Below, in pieces: positions 1-13,800 of a DNA stretch of 64,000 bases. The DNA is from Acridotheres tristis. Its lineage: Eukaryota > Chordata > Aves > Passeriformes > Sturnidae. The stretch's first letter is position 1. Each line of letters starts with the position of its first letter. A program made the position numbers and the translations under genes. A model generated the notes under the pieces. That model did no database searches, was not told the origin of the DNA, and was given only the letters and a program-made list of their open reading frames with translations. The stretch spans positions 6,200,001 through 6,264,000 of the forward strand of contig CM072886.1 in NCBI GenBank assembly GCA_037013685.1. The letters run 5' to 3'.

Positions 1-189
1 AGAGACTGGACTAGCACTGCTATTTTAGACTCGTTCTCCCTCATCCCCCTGGATCTATTGCAGACCAGTCAGTAAATATCTCAATCTTCCAGTACAGCAC
101 AGCAGAGATAGGAATTGTTGATAACTGTGTTCACTACTTTTTTATCACTTGTGAGCAAGGGAATGGTGAACAGGAGTCTGAGGGAAGGA

Positions 190-525
190 CTCATTGCAGT
201 TACAATTTCCTCACGAGGTGGAGAGGAGGGGCAGGCACTGATCTCTGCTCTTCCATGGCCACTGGATAGAACCTGAGGGAATGGCCAGAAGTTATGTCAG
301 AGAAGGCTTAGGTTGGATGTTAAGAAAAGGTTCTTCACCCAGAGGATGGTTGGGCACTGGAACAGGCTCTTCAGGTCATAGCACCAGCCTGACAGAGCTC
401 AAGAAGTGTTTGGACAATCCTCTCAGGCACATGTTGGGATTCTTGGGGTTTTCCTATGCACAGCCAGGATCTGGACTTCTGTGATCCTTGTGGGTCCCTT
501 CCAGCTCAGGATATTCTGTGATTCC
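190..525 (+). mobile_element. CR1 LINE 3' tail
   Basis: Reads as the 3' untranslated end of an avian chicken-repeat-1 (CR1) retrotransposon in the + direction. Diagnostic phrases appear in the right order: a 'gaggggcaggcactgatctc' block, 'ttcttcacccagagg', 'gggcactggaacaggctc', 'tttggacaatcctctcagg', 'gatccttgtgggtcccttcc', and the terminal octamer-like end ATTCTGTG ATTC at 513-524. CR1 copies are usually 5'-truncated, so the start near 190 is approximate. The copy has drifted and has no reading frame of its own; a 67-codon frame across it is chance. The subfamily was not determined; the wording is closest to the CR1 group that carries the 'gatccttgtgggtccc' tail. Confidence 0.85.
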
Positions 526-1827
526 ACTGGTCATCTCTGTCTCTGCTGATGGGATGGCCGCTGATGAGACTTGCATTCACCTCACTGACTCCCTAGGGAT
601 CACCTTACTTGCCTTGCAATGTCTGCAGTGAAAGCCTGAACCAGTCATTCCCAGTCATTCCCATGGTCAGCATGGGTGGGTAGGCACAGGGAAGATGTAA
701 CTCACCGGGTTACAGCTCTTCTTTAGGTGACTCACTCAAAAAATGTGTATTTCACCAATGTCTGCAATGGATGTCAGGGCCTCTCCATGACTCCAGGCAC
801 CTGTATTTGGTCAGATGCAGCCCCACCTGTCAACTGGTGCCACATCTGGAAGATCTCTGGGGACAGGACACTGTTTCTGCCTGTTATGCAATCCTTAGCC
901 TTCCTTGTGAGGAACTGTATTCCTTACCAAGACCACCAGTTCTGACATAAAAGCTCAATAATTACCATGCTGTTGCTATAAAATTGTGGTCAATAATAAA
1001 GATGCTATTTCTATCATCTCGTTTTCCATTTGTTTTCCAAAGAACTATTCCCAAGGCAGTAGCAAACTGACTAGAGGTCAGATTAGAGACATTATTAACA
1101 TCCATTTGCAGGTGCCACCACTAAATCTTAAATAGCCATTACAGATGAGACCATGAAATTGTTTCTAACATCTACTGCTTGATTTGGATGATGCTGTCAT
1201 TTTAAAATCTCATTTGCAGTGAGTGTTCTCATCCTGACATATCTTTATTTTGTGGAGTTGGTTAAAGATTTTGAAGAGCATTTTTCAGGAAGGGATTGCT
1301 CTGATGATAGACTTTACACATAATACTTGAACAATCCTCATCTGAAAGCTGTGTTGTTAAGATATCATTTTACTCCTGGAGGAAGCAGGGAAGTGCTGAT
1401 GGATTGTCTATAAGATACACGAGCAGTGTAGGCAGATTAAACAGCAGGGTCTGAAGGAATAATTATTCTGTGTGTTTATCAGAGGAAATTGATCATCAGA
1501 CATTCCTGATCAATTCATTTTCCCTACATCTGCTTTTCTACAAGAATGAATGCATTTCACTTTACTAAAATGTCATGGTCTAAGGGAGCTTTTAATACTA
1601 TAAACCAATACTGCCAATAAGCTGTTAGTACAAACAGTCCAGCCTAGCAGTGATGTGCAAAAACCTCAAATATGGAAGCAAAACAGTTGGGAAAAAGAAC
1701 AAAACCAGGAACAGCTAAACGAAATGAAAGAATTGTGTGGTAAAATTATCCTTTGCCTCTTCCTCGTTGTGTTTCTCCTTCATTAGAGTTTTGTCTGTAT
1801 CTCTGTCTGGAACTGTCTCTTTTCTCT

Positions 1828-1890
1828 AAAATATAACGTAAAATATAATATAAAATATAAAATACAATTTTCTGTAAAATAAAATATAAT
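1828..1890. repeat. AT-rich AAAATATAA-type array
   Basis: Low-complexity tract made of irregular copies of an AAAATATAA-like 9-10-mer, abutting the hairpin that starts at 1889. Probably replication slippage. Confidence 0.7.
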
Positions 1891-1935
1891 TCTAGACTAC
1901 TTCTTCACACATAAGGTGAAGAAGTAATCTAGAAT
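1889..1935. repeat. 20-bp-arm inverted repeat (hairpin)
   Basis: Left arm 1889-1908 and right arm 1916-1935 are reverse complements at 19 of 20 positions, separated by the 7-nt loop acataag. The single mismatch is C opposite A on the + strand and G opposite T on the other. The stem is too short for a typical microRNA precursor. It might be the remnant of a small inverted-repeat DNA element or a simple palindromic mutation product. Confidence 0.8.
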
Positions 1936-4900
1936 GTCAATGTTATTTTTGAGACTGGTTTTGCAAAGGTAATGAAATCTCCCAGTGCTCTTACCAAAAC
2001 TCCGGGCTTTGAAATTTATACCTCAGTGTTTGGAGCCCATGGAAAGCATCAATATAAGCCAAGAATTATGTAGGGAGGGCAGGGGACAGACATCTAGGGC
2101 TGCTCAGTGCAGTCAGGAGCCATGAGCTCCTCCATCTACCCATATGCTGTGGTTTACTCTACCTAGAATGGTGACACAACTCTGCATGAACCTACAGGAT
2201 TGACTTACCCTCTTATTTTCTTCCTGACCCTTCTTCTCTCTTGTAAGGACCTAAAAAGTCCTTGCTTGGTCAGAGACTCCCCAGCTGCACAGGTGGAACA
2301 GAACAGGGATTGATGTTCAAGCAGTGAACCAACACAGCTGAAACAAAGGGAATGAGTTCACCTCTTGCCACTTTTCATACAAAATATTTATTTATTCACT
2401 GTAACTGTCTAGGTAGGAAATTTGAACTGTCCTGATGGCTTCTCATGTGCTGTACCTAGAAAAATTTTTATGCTTCGGAGCAATTTTTTTCATTTTGATA
2501 TGTTGATTAGTACCCTGGATGGAGAATCTGAAGTCAGTCAAGTAGTTCTCAGTGCAAAACGAATCCAATTGTATACAGACAACAAACACTAAAAAATTCT
2601 CTTGCAGATAGAGTCTCAAAAAAGGACAAGTTTTGTTATTTTGTTTTGTTGTACTCTTTTACTAAGATGGTAAATGTTTATCTAGAGTATAAGGCAACTG
2701 AGAACTATGGAATAGTGTTCATGTAGGAGCTGGATGTCAGAACTGCACTTTGGGGATTATCATGTAACCCAGATGGATCTCCAGATGGAGATGGGCACCA
2801 TCCAGGCAGCAACCAGACACTGTTCACAAGCTTTGTTTCCTCATGGATGCCTTACCTTTCACAAAAATGTCAATTTTTGTCAAATATTCTGTTGATGCAA
2901 TAGTTAAGTGATGGAAGGTAAGTGAGACTCTCCTGTCTGAACAGAGAAAAACAATTTCTACTATAGTAAGTCATCTAATCAAGAATGCCATATAGAATTT
3001 AGGAAAATTTATCAGGAGACTGCAAGACACAGAGCTTTGCTGCTGAAAAGGCCCTCTGTCAGCTCAGAGTTCTGCTTCTAATATTATTTCCTCCTCTAGG
3101 AAACACTTTCTGCACCAGTCTCAAAAGCAGGAATGTTTTCTTCATGAGCTGTAGACCAGCTGGTCAAGAGGGAATAGCAGCAGGGATGAAAGTAATGTCC
3201 TTGAATCCTTCATACAAATAATTTAGATTCAATCTGTTTACAGAGGTTAGATGCCAGTACATAATTCAGATCCCATTAGACTAGAACATCAGGGGTGAGA
3301 TGATATTTAGATAGATCCTACAAACACAAATCTCCTTTTTCTTAATCCAGTTAACCTAACACAACTCACCTCACAATGCAAAATAAGCACTCTGAAGAAT
3401 CAGAAAAAATCAGTAATTTAAAGTAAAATCACAGTTTCTTTACTAATTTTGGAAACTAGATTACTGTTTGCATCATTACAATTATATTGCATGGTTACAA
3501 TGGTCAGGACTCATCTGACTTTACAGGTTAAAATCACAACAATAAAATAAAAGGAAATTCTCTCCACCGTGGACTATGAAGGACAGGAGGGCAATCAAGA
3601 GACTTAATTTGAAAATCCTTGTTGACTAGAATATTGCCTCACTGTGATCATTACCGTGGAATTAGTCTAACAGAATTTAGACACATAAAGTACAGACTCC
3701 TGTGTAGGAGCTGCTAGTTATCCTGGGCTCCCTGTGTGGCCATTGGAAACTCAGCCAGGGAATGTTCAGAGAAGTCAAGATGCATTTAATCTCATCCTAA
3801 AGATGCTTACAGTCCTGACTTTGAAATGTTTCTCTCCACAGACTGAAGAAAGCACCTTGGCAGGCTCACAGACTGTAGGAGTGCAATGTCAGCTTAGGTG
3901 GAGCACACACCCATTTATAAAGAAGAAGCCAGAGAGGCACATGAAAACCGTGGCTGAAGCTGTGAATGCTAAACTGGCTGCTCTCTTGCTGGCCTAGTTC
4001 TGAAGAGAGGGGTCACAGCACCCTGAGCCCATGAAATTCCCGAAGAAACCTCTAGGAATGAGAGCAAGAACATATCCCTGTCTCAGGGAACTCTCATAAA
4101 ACCTTGGTCTTGCCTCACAGTGTAGGACTGTGAGGAGGGGAAATGTCATTCTCATTTTCAGGTTGCTAGAAACAGCAGAGCTGTAAAACATTGTAGGAGA
4201 AATTGGAAAACCTCTGAGTCTTTGTTAACCAGTGGGAGCCAGGGAGCAGCCCGACCTTCTGGAAATGGTTCCTTTTGAAAACTGATGAGCTGTACCCATT
4301 TTTATGACAGACCTTGTTCAGCAAGTCCCTTTTGCTCAGTTGTAATTTCTGCTGGAGTAAGTAACTAGATTACAATGTTATAGTGTACATATGGTCCTTA
4401 CAGCCGGTGAATTAAAACTTCCCTGATTCTCCTCAGTTGCTGCAGCTGCCAAAACAAAGGTATTTTGCATTAAACATGAAATCTATGCTTTAAATCTGCC
4501 TTGCTCCAACAGCCAGGCTCACTTAAAAAACAATGGTTCAGCCAATGACCAGCCTGTTAATTTGCTGAAGAGGTTATTGAATCTTGCCAAAATGCAAAAA
4601 AGGAAAAGAAGAGCTGGGCTTTTCCATCATTGCTGATAAAAAAAAAAAAAGAGTGAAAGTGATGAGACAAACTGTGTGTACAGGAAATTAAATCTTTGGG
4701 ACAAAACAACCTGGTTAGCTAGAAAGGGAGCCAAGCAGCCAGGAGACAGTAATACTGCAATCATAAAATATCTGCATTTTTGGCTGCCAGGATCTTAATA
4801 AATGCCCCCTTTTCTTCAGTATTTTGCTCTCTGCCTTCTGTCTATTAATTTTCTTACCTTGGAATAAAGCTTTCCACTTCAGTTCTGCTTTGTAATTCTG

Positions 4901-7640
4901 AATTCCAGCTTTCTCAGAATTAATCTGTATTGTGTTGTGCTGTGCTCTCTATAGGTGCCAAAGTCTCCAACTAAACTACTGCACAAATTTAGGAACAGCA
5001 TCAACTTCCTCTACCAAGTGTTTTCCCAGGAATCACGACAGAGGTCCATGGTAGAGCTCCTAGGTCTTGCAGCAGACAGGTCCTGTCTCTTCTCACAGCC
5101 AGCCTAATTTGCTGTAAGGTCTTGACTAACAGAGTAAGAACTTCCAAAGTTGGTAGCTGAGATTAAAAATGAAGAAAAGAACTACCAGTAATGAGAAAAA
5201 GCCATCTTAATCAGGAGGATAGAGTTCAATTTAGATTTTTTGGTTCAATACATGATCTTGCTCCTTGAAATCACCTTTGGAAAGAAGAAGAGCCCCTGAA
5301 GCTTAATTTCATGAAGTCTGACTTAACATTGGCAAGCAGAGATCTGAGAAACTCTTCCAAAGCAGGATGGTGTAGGAATCCTCCAGTCAACACGATTTCT
5401 GGGAAATTGTGTAGTATACAACATGCATGTATGTAATCATGGACCAAAACCCTCCAGGATCACTGCACAATGACAAAAAATCTTCTTCTGAGCATCCAGC
5501 TAACAAAACAAGTCCTGTGACTCTCACAAGATATGGTTTTTAAAACTCAAACATTCACAAATAGTTTGAAGACTGGTCACTGCTGAATGCTCATTGTTAC
5601 AGTATTTTTAATTATAGGGCTTGTCATGGTGAAATGTTTATGGGGCTCCTAGCTTTGACTGACTGTCAAAGAGAACTTAGTCCCTTCACACCACTGGAGA
5701 AACTGGCACAGTATAAACTCATCAAGTGGAAACAAAGAATTAAATGTCAGTGGTTGCCAGAGCTTTGGTGACAGCCTTCTCCTCCCCTCTTTTCATTGCC
5801 ACGCGAACAGCTGAGAGATGCACAAGAAAAGGCAAAAAGAAAAGAAGCCTTTCAACAGGAGACAAAAATGAATCACTTTAGAATAAACACAATTCCTCAG
5901 CCATGAAGGGCAATTAAACTAATTTTACTAGTGAAAAGGAGAGCTTAATAAAGTCATGAGTGTTTTAAAACTCATAAAAGCAATTTTTACATTCCCCCTT
6001 CACGGATGAGCTCTCACAAGTCACAAGTTTGTGAGCTCATTATCAGCTGCCATTCAGGGAGCTGCAGGCTGTTAAAGTGCTTTGTCAACTCTCCATCTCC
6101 AAGCTTCACCATTAATTCAAGACTAGGTTTTTTTCCTTCCATCCAAGGAATTAGAACCCAATAACAATTTTGATTAGAACAAGATAAACAGTACACTCAT
6201 TTGCCCATATCTTCGTGCCAGCTCTGTGAAATGGTCAGCCAAATAATTGGTAGAGCTTCTGGCTTTTGTTTCTCCTCAAACAGCTGTTGAAAACAGATAG
6301 GTGAAAATACATGATGGGAGGAGCAAAGCAAGGCACTGTGGTGGCTGAAACATAGGAGTGATAAACAAATAACCAAGTTTAAGGAAGGTATTTGAAAGCC
6401 TGGACAATTTAACCCCGGTTCATCCGTGAGCATAATCCGTGAGCACCTTCTGTGCGGATCCATATCACTTTGAATGTTTACATCCTCTCTGGGGTTTTCT
6501 GCATTATTTGGATTTTTCCTTCCCTACTCTGGATAAACTTATTTTAGTGATTCTGGCTTAGAATTGATTTGGATTTACAGACCGAAATTGCCTTCTCTTT
6601 CAGTGCTGATACAATCACATATACAACAGGGGAGAGGGGTGAGCTGGGAGGATTCTTGATTTGTTTCTGGTTCCTAAGGGCTCACATACAATAAAAATGA
6701 ACCTTGCTTGTAGTCCGCTGCATTGAAAATTCATGTATCTTCAAATGTTTCAGGAAGTTAAAGCAATTCCTAAAATAATAGTGAATGAAAGCTGTAAGCA
6801 AAACTCTTGTCTTTTAACAGCAGCTACCTTGTGCTAAGCAAAATAAAATGAATGGTGAAGGAAATGTAGAGCTTTATTTACATTCCCCCTTTCTGTGGCA
6901 AACCAAACAAAATGTACCACCTCAGATGAAATTTCAGACACTTAATAGCACAAAGCAGTCACACCCCAGGTGTTTTCAGAGGAGTCACCATATGAGCAGA
7001 TACAAGGAGTCTGCCCAAAACTCACCTTTCACTCAGGCACCTCTGTAAGTGGCCACCTCTTAAAAGTAATCTGCTTTGTCCCTCTGCATAAAACATTGAA
7101 AATGTTGAAAAATTCAGATGTTATTTATCAAGGCAACAACAGGGCAGGAAAATCACACTCCCTACAAAGCTCTTGACCTTTTGTTCAATCCCACTCTCCT
7201 GCACATTTTAATGCGTGATTTTAAATGCTTTGCAATGAAAGGGAAAATAGGCTGCTGTGACAGTAGTGGTGCAGTTATTTACAGTTGTTCATGGAGGCTG
7301 ATTCAGAAATGTTTTTGCTGGACCATGCACCATCAGGTTTCTTTGAATATTCTCCTCAGAGCTCCCCAGGATCTGGACATTGTACAAGCACAAGTGTGAT
7401 GCATGCACATGTATATTTTAAGAAGCCACTCCTCTTTGAACCCTCAGGTGTCAGGATTATGAGTAACACGTTTGATCTCTGGGACAATCACACCATGTGT
7501 TTCTTAACATAGAAAACAATTTTTGAAAAAAAGGCGAATAAAAAAGGAAAAATCTATCAATTATAGATTTTTACAACCTTAGCTCTGCTGGAAGAATAAA
7601 ACTGTATCTAGACCTACCCACATCAATATTCTCTGCAACT

Positions 7641-7893
7641 GCTAGCAAGGGCATGTAGTGATAGGACAAGAGGGAATGGCTATAAACTGACAGAGGGCAG
7701 GTTTAGACTAGATACTATGAAGAAATTTTTGACTATGATGGTGGCAAGGTGCTGAAACAGGTTACCCAGAGAAGCTGTGGATGCCCCATCCCTGAAAGTG
7801 TTCAATGGAAGGTGTCCCCTCCCATGGCAGGGGGTAAGAACTGGATGATCTTTAAATTCCCTCCGATACAAACCATTCCAGGAATCTAGAATT
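7641..7893 (+). mobile_element. CR1 LINE 3' tail with internal deletion
   Basis: Clear 3' end of a CR1 retrotransposon in the + direction. It contains the phrases 'gcatgtagtgataggacaag', 'gaatggctataaactgacag', 'aacaggttacccagagaagc', 'tgtggatgccccatccctga', 'cccatggcagggggt', 'actggatgatctttaaattc' and the end 'aaaccattcca'. Compared with the remembered CR1 tail, roughly 35 bases are missing between 'agtgttcaa' and 'tggaaggtgtccc' (near 7804), so the copy has an internal deletion. The start is 5'-truncated, as usual for CR1. Confidence 0.92.
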
Positions 7894-10800
7894 ATAAATT
7901 ACATGGACCAAAGAGGAAATGTCTGAATATTCACCCCTCTTAAATGGTCATTGCTGAGTAATTTATGGATCAGGATAACTTATAGCACCAAAGTCAGAGA
8001 AGTTACTGTAGCACACCAGCTGTGTGCTAGCAGAACAAACTTCTGAAAATAATATTCACTTTTTGCAACTTGCATTGCTCAGGTTTTTAACAAATTTCTC
8101 ATTCAGACACACATTTAATAAGCCCTTGGTATTCTGCAGTGTCCAAATATAATATCATTATGTGATACAAACCATTTTACTGTTTTCTAATGTAACAACT
8201 CTCCAGTGTGAAATACTGTTAACAACCAGAGTAAAATAGCGATCATTTTAGTACAGGTTATAAATCAAAATTTATTTTGTACCTGACCTGCCATGAGGGT
8301 ATGATTAACTTTTATAAAATGGGCTGGATTTGGGGAGCCATTTGATTGTCCAATATTAGTTCTAAGCCACAGATATAAATCTTTATGACTAAACAGGTCG
8401 AAATTCATTAGTCCCGTGCCCCTCCTTCATTTCATATTGCTGTAAAGTGGCAAGGAAAAAAGTACCAGTGGAAAAAAATGCTTTTTGTTCATTCACTGAT
8501 CTATTTTATCCCAGTAGAATGAAAATATGCTGTGGATTTTCGGTCCCACCTCGCTGCATGATGATCTCTCTCAGTTACTGCCACAGGCTGGCATCTGTGG
8601 ACAGCTCTGTGGGGTTGCACAGCTTGGAGGGGCTTGCAAGAGCCAAAATCCTGCAAAAGGTGCTCACCCCTCTCAGCCAAGTGCTGGAGCCATCCCTTAT
8701 CCCTTCCTGTGCCCAAGGCCAATGCTGAGAAGTGTGAAACCACCTGGTGCTGCTTGGAGAGCCAAAATGAGGAGGAAAACATGGCATGGATTAAACAGAA
8801 GTCCCTGATGTGATCGACTCTCAGCTCAGTCGTTGTCTCCTCCATGGCCTGGAGCAACCCTCTGTGCAGATTCTATTTAAATTGAGACACTTAATCTCAC
8901 ACTGCTTGTTCATTTTCTTTTTCCCTTCCTCCCAAGGGCACAGACATCAAATTCCACAGGAAACAGGATTTCAGGACTACAGCTCTCTCCCGCAGGTGCT
9001 GCTTCCCTGAGCCATCACCCCAGCATAGCTGTGCTGGAAGGGAAGAAGAACATGCTTCTTGATTACTTTGCTGTTTTCCACCTCCCTCCCAGGCAGGTGT
9101 GGCTGCTGAGCCACGAAAGAGCCCTGTGAGCAGCTCAGCCCAAAACTGGGGTGGTGAGGAACATGACAGCCACTGCAAATCTCAGAGGCTCTCATGGAGC
9201 TGGAAAGTATTTCAGTTCTGTGCCTTCCTCTGGGTAGGCATAGGGAAATATATCCATGCCTTGATGGAGATATTTGATTTCCTGCATTAAAAAAAATAAG
9301 GAAGATATCAGAAGCCTTCAGGTGTGGGCGCTGAAGAGGTTTAATTCTGCTGGAGACTTTTGCAGCTGGGGAACTGTCCCTGGTTATCCATCAGACTGGG
9401 GAGGGGGCCCCAGGAGGAGCAGCACCACAGGAATGTGTCCCAAGAAGCAAATGCCCACACCTGCAGGGGTGTCCATTGGTTCAGAGCTGGGGACACCTAG
9501 TGCCTCAGCACCCACACATGCTCATGGCTAAGTGCAGGTGACAAGGACACACAGAGAGGCTGTGCCAAGCCCAGCCAGCACCTTTGTCACTCCTCTGCAC
9601 CATCTCTCTGGCAATAAATCTATGAAAATTGTCTCCAGACAGTTAATGATGTGTTTATGTACCAGAGCTTCTAACATTTTATAAGCAATTGTTACCATCC
9701 CCTTAATCATCTTCCTTCAGCCATTTTAAACTGCTGTTCCCATGAGATCTATAAATGAATATTATTAATCAGTGAACAATGTTAGTGAAGGAATCCAAAC
9801 AGAATCTGGTGCTTTATATGTGGGAATTAGGCGGCTTTATTATGAAAACTCTTCTGCAATTTTAATTACAATGGCTGTTACTTTTGACTCGGCATATTAA
9901 AAAAAAATATTTATCTCTGATAAATGCTTAAATAGTGGCTCCAAATATGACACCAAGAAAACAACAGAAAATACATGGTGAAATATTTATTATTTTGTAT
10001 CCTTAAAGCAGTCAGGGCATGACTAGTGCAAGGCATGATCAGGAAAATAGTAAAACTGCTATTAGATGGGAAAGAGCTTTCTTTGCCTAAAGGAAACCTA
10101 AACAGATTTCCTCACTCTTAACAACAAATTTAAAAGGAAGCTTGATCAAAACTGGAAGGACTGTGCATGCAAAACTTATTAAGCAAGGAGGACTCATTTC
10201 CCATCTGTATAGTCAGAGATTTATCGAGCCTGTGAAGCAAATATCCTCTGCAGCAGATTTTAGCACCTTCCTGACCTGGTGGCCAGAAAGCACAACCAAG
10301 CAGGCAAAAACTGGCTCTTCTCTTTCCAAATGCTCACTGCTTCTTGTTTAGATAAGAAATGAGTCATCTGCAATCTTAGCAGGAGGCACTGCTGGCCTCA
10401 TTGCACAGATTTTTTTTACATCAGAGGGTACTTCCCTGTCTCAGACTGTTCCTTCCAAGGCAGGATGCGTGGCCTATGTCTGGAACAGCATCAAGCATGG
10501 CACAGCACTTTGGGTGCTTCTGGGGTTCTTCAGAGCGATTTAGCCTGGTTTGATTTGGTTGCTGTTAAAAGAAAACAAACAGATTAATATCTATGCTGAA
10601 ATAAAAAAGAGTTCCCCTAATAGAGGACTATTTTGGGGACAGATGAGGCTCATCTTTCTGAGGATGGGACACATTTAGCTTCGGAGATCCAAGGAGCTGC
10701 CTCTTAACTGGGACTCATAAAACCACGCCAGTAAGAATTACTTCATCCCCAGCACTACTTCCAAATAGCGTGTCTTCTCCTTTAAGGCCGATGGCTGATT

Positions 10801-13800
10801 GCAGGCTGGGCAGACCTTTAAATGTTCTTATTTGACTTGTGCCCTCCACATCCCGGGTTGATTCAGAGTCTTTAGTGCCTCGGTGCAGCCATCTGTTCCC
10901 CTGGCCAGCTGCCCGGGGACAACCTGCTCCTGCCCTTCTCTGGACAGCTGGTGCCAGTGCTGAGCGAGGGCAGCCTGCACCACCGGGAAACTCTGGGAAA
11001 TTCTCCTGTTTAACCCCCACTCAGCCTCTGCTCTGATAGGGGGAAAAAAGGGGCAAAACCAGGCGGAAAAAACATAGATAAGGAGCCTGAGGGTCTCCTG
11101 AGTTTCTCTGGTTGCTTGTGCTGCTCTCAGAAGACCCAGAGCCAGGCTGGGGGAGACAAGGTAGGAGACAACCTTGGAGCAGTTTACCCTGAGGTTCCTC
11201 GATAATCTGCAGAGCTTTTCGCATTTCCAGCCATCTGACTTGCTCCAGGCTGTGTTCAGATGAACACAGCAGCTCCAAAGGGAGCTGGGGAGGGCTGGTT
11301 CCCGTTAGACACCCTGCCTGCAGACATCTACCTGCAGGTGAGTAAAGTCCCTGCTTCCCCCAGGCTTCACAGCTCCCACAGGATGCTGCAGGGAAAGGCA
11401 TTCTTGGGAGGAGTAGAGTCCCAGGGCAGCCACCCTTTAAGGCTGGATTTGCATTTGGCACAGATGGGTGAATGCCATTTTAAGGTCTGGATACCACAGC
11501 ATCAAAAACACAACTGCAGCTCTCCTGGGTGCGGCTTGTGGAAAGCTGCAAACATCAACAAAAACAACAAAACAAAACAACAACAACAACAAAAATAAAA
11601 TAAAAAATAATAATAAAATAAACCAACCCCCCCCAAAACAACAACAACAACAAGCCCCAAATCCAGCCTGCTGCTAACAACAATTGTAAAAAAAAAAATC
11701 TGACTGAGAGTTTCACTACTTGTGTGCAGGTCACTCTCACAACAGGATATCATCACTGGGATAATGAGCTTTCATCCTTAGGGATGATTAGAGCCATAGA
11801 GCTCTCTCAAGGGAGGAGTCATCCGTAGGGGGATAGGACACAGCAGGTCTAAACTGACGGGGCATTAAGTCAGCGCTCCTTGCAGAAGATACTCAATTTG
11901 CCATGATTTGTCACGTATGTGTAATTCAAAAATTAATGTGCAGTTCTGCTCCTTCAATAGTGCCTTCTAATGAGTTTTGGAAGGATTTATTTGCTACGGC
12001 TTGTTGTGATATTTTATTAACTTTATTTCAACATTTTATTACAGACAACAAAAGATGAGAAAATACTTTGAAATATTGCAACCTCTTATTATATTCATAA
12101 ACTACCCTTCACTGGAGAGGGAAATACTTGCTATTTTATAAAGGAGTGAAATGAAATTCTTGCTTCATGGTTCACTACAGGTTTGGAAGACTCCTACACC
12201 CAAACTCTACTTTACTGTTGCAGAGTTGAAAAAGGTGGTTTGGAATGCACCTGCAGTGTTAATTGTAAAGCTAGACGGTATTAACTCAAGCATTCAAATG
12301 GTATTCAAATATGAAATTTGGGAATCACTAAGTATTGTCAAATTGAGCCTTCCTGTGTAAGCAATGCAATAAATACAATCTCAGTGGCAAATATATTACT
12401 ACCCTTTAAAAAAGCTTTAGGAGTAGTGTGAGAATCCAAAGATTAATGATTCTGTCTTTCATACCAGACCAAAAAAGTGTAAGATACAAGTAAAAAAAGA
12501 ATTAGAAAATAGGGATATGACACCCTGATATATAGTAAAGAATTAACAGGAATTTAATTAAAAAAAAAAAAGAAATTATGTCCGCATATCTCAGGATTAT
12601 TTGCAAGGAGCCAATGAGCATGACGATAATGGTTTTGTCATTGCAAAGGAGCTGAAGTTTAAAAAACTTAAATATCTCAACGAAGACTGTTAAGGAAACT
12701 AAATTCTGGAGGGATAAGAAGGAAACTCCTACTCCAGATTAATTACTGAAAGCAATTAACCAGGCATTGCTTAATTAATTAGATAGGAACAAATAGTTTG
12801 TTTTCACACCGGAGAGCAAGGTCCTACATTAAGGATCTCTGGTAAGGTTGGTGTTGTCTGTGTGTTCAGTAATGATCCAGGAGTAGGGGAAGACACTTAA
12901 CCAAATCAACCCCTGGCTGACGAGCTGTGCCAGAGTCTTGTGCTATTCTGCATCCTCAAGATAAAAAGATGTGTTTAAATAATTTCAAACCTCTGTTCCA
13001 GCTCTCACCAGCAGGTATGTCATGTGGAAAACTCAGACATCTTCTGTCAGTAGTAGCAGGGAGGTCTGATGTCTGTGATGTCTTTCCTGAAGGAGTCTCC
13101 ATGGCATGTGGGTGGCTTCTGAAGGAGAGGTGTCTTTGGAAAATCCTGTGCTTTGATCCCAGGCCTCTGGCCAGTGTGTGATGTGTCTGCAAGTGATGTA
13201 GTGCAGTTTCCTTGCATAGCCTGTGCCAGAGTGATGCCACAGGCAGTGGGAAAGAGAAGTAGAGGAAAACACTTGGGTTTATGACTGAGCCTCCCACATG
13301 CATCCCACATCGGTAGTAAAATAAGTCAAACTAGATGGAAAAGGTAAAGCAATGTCACTGCGGTGAAAGTGACAATAAACCAAGATAGAAGTGATATGCA
13401 TATATCAGAAAGAATATTTGTGAAAGTTGATACTGCAGGTCCTTTTAAATCTATCCCAGTTCTTGATAAAATGGAAATCTGCCCTTTTTGTGGCTCACTG
13501 TCTTAGTGCTGCACATAAATCCACCTGGGAAAGAATTTTTCTTGGCTTTTTTTTCCCCTTTACTGTGTAACAAAAACAAGTCACTCCCTGTGCTTAATTT
13601 GTAAACAAATTTGTAAAGTGTTCCGATTATGAGTTGAAAATTAGACCACTTGACAGCACACACAATGTAAAGACCAAAGAGAGGAACTTTCAGCCCAGAG
13701 GAAGGGGAGGAGGAGAAGGCATCTTCAGTCCTTCACTACCTCATGTTCAATCAATTTTCCCTCAATGCTGAACCAGTTCCTTTTACTGTTTCCTGTCTTT

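Larger units (their letters stand above)
526..7640. other. Non-coding, gene-desert DNA
   Basis: About 7 kb without a supportable gene. All frames are shorter than 95 codons and lack recognisable domains, splice context or codon bias. It contains a 10-bp direct repeat (cagtcattcc twice, near 640), the AT-rich array and hairpin near 1.83-1.94 kb, a 12-A run near 4640, and a perfect 10-bp inverted repeat at 7548-7557 and 7563-7572. The interval around 4400-4650 is free of young repeat signatures and could be conserved non-coding DNA, but that cannot be judged from one sequence. Confidence 0.6.

Noticed and set aside
8500..9550. G+C-richer patch with many overlapping frames as a possible gene or CpG island
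   Set aside because: CpG dinucleotides are scarce and the frames overlap on both strands without domains, so neither a promoter island nor a coding gene is supported.
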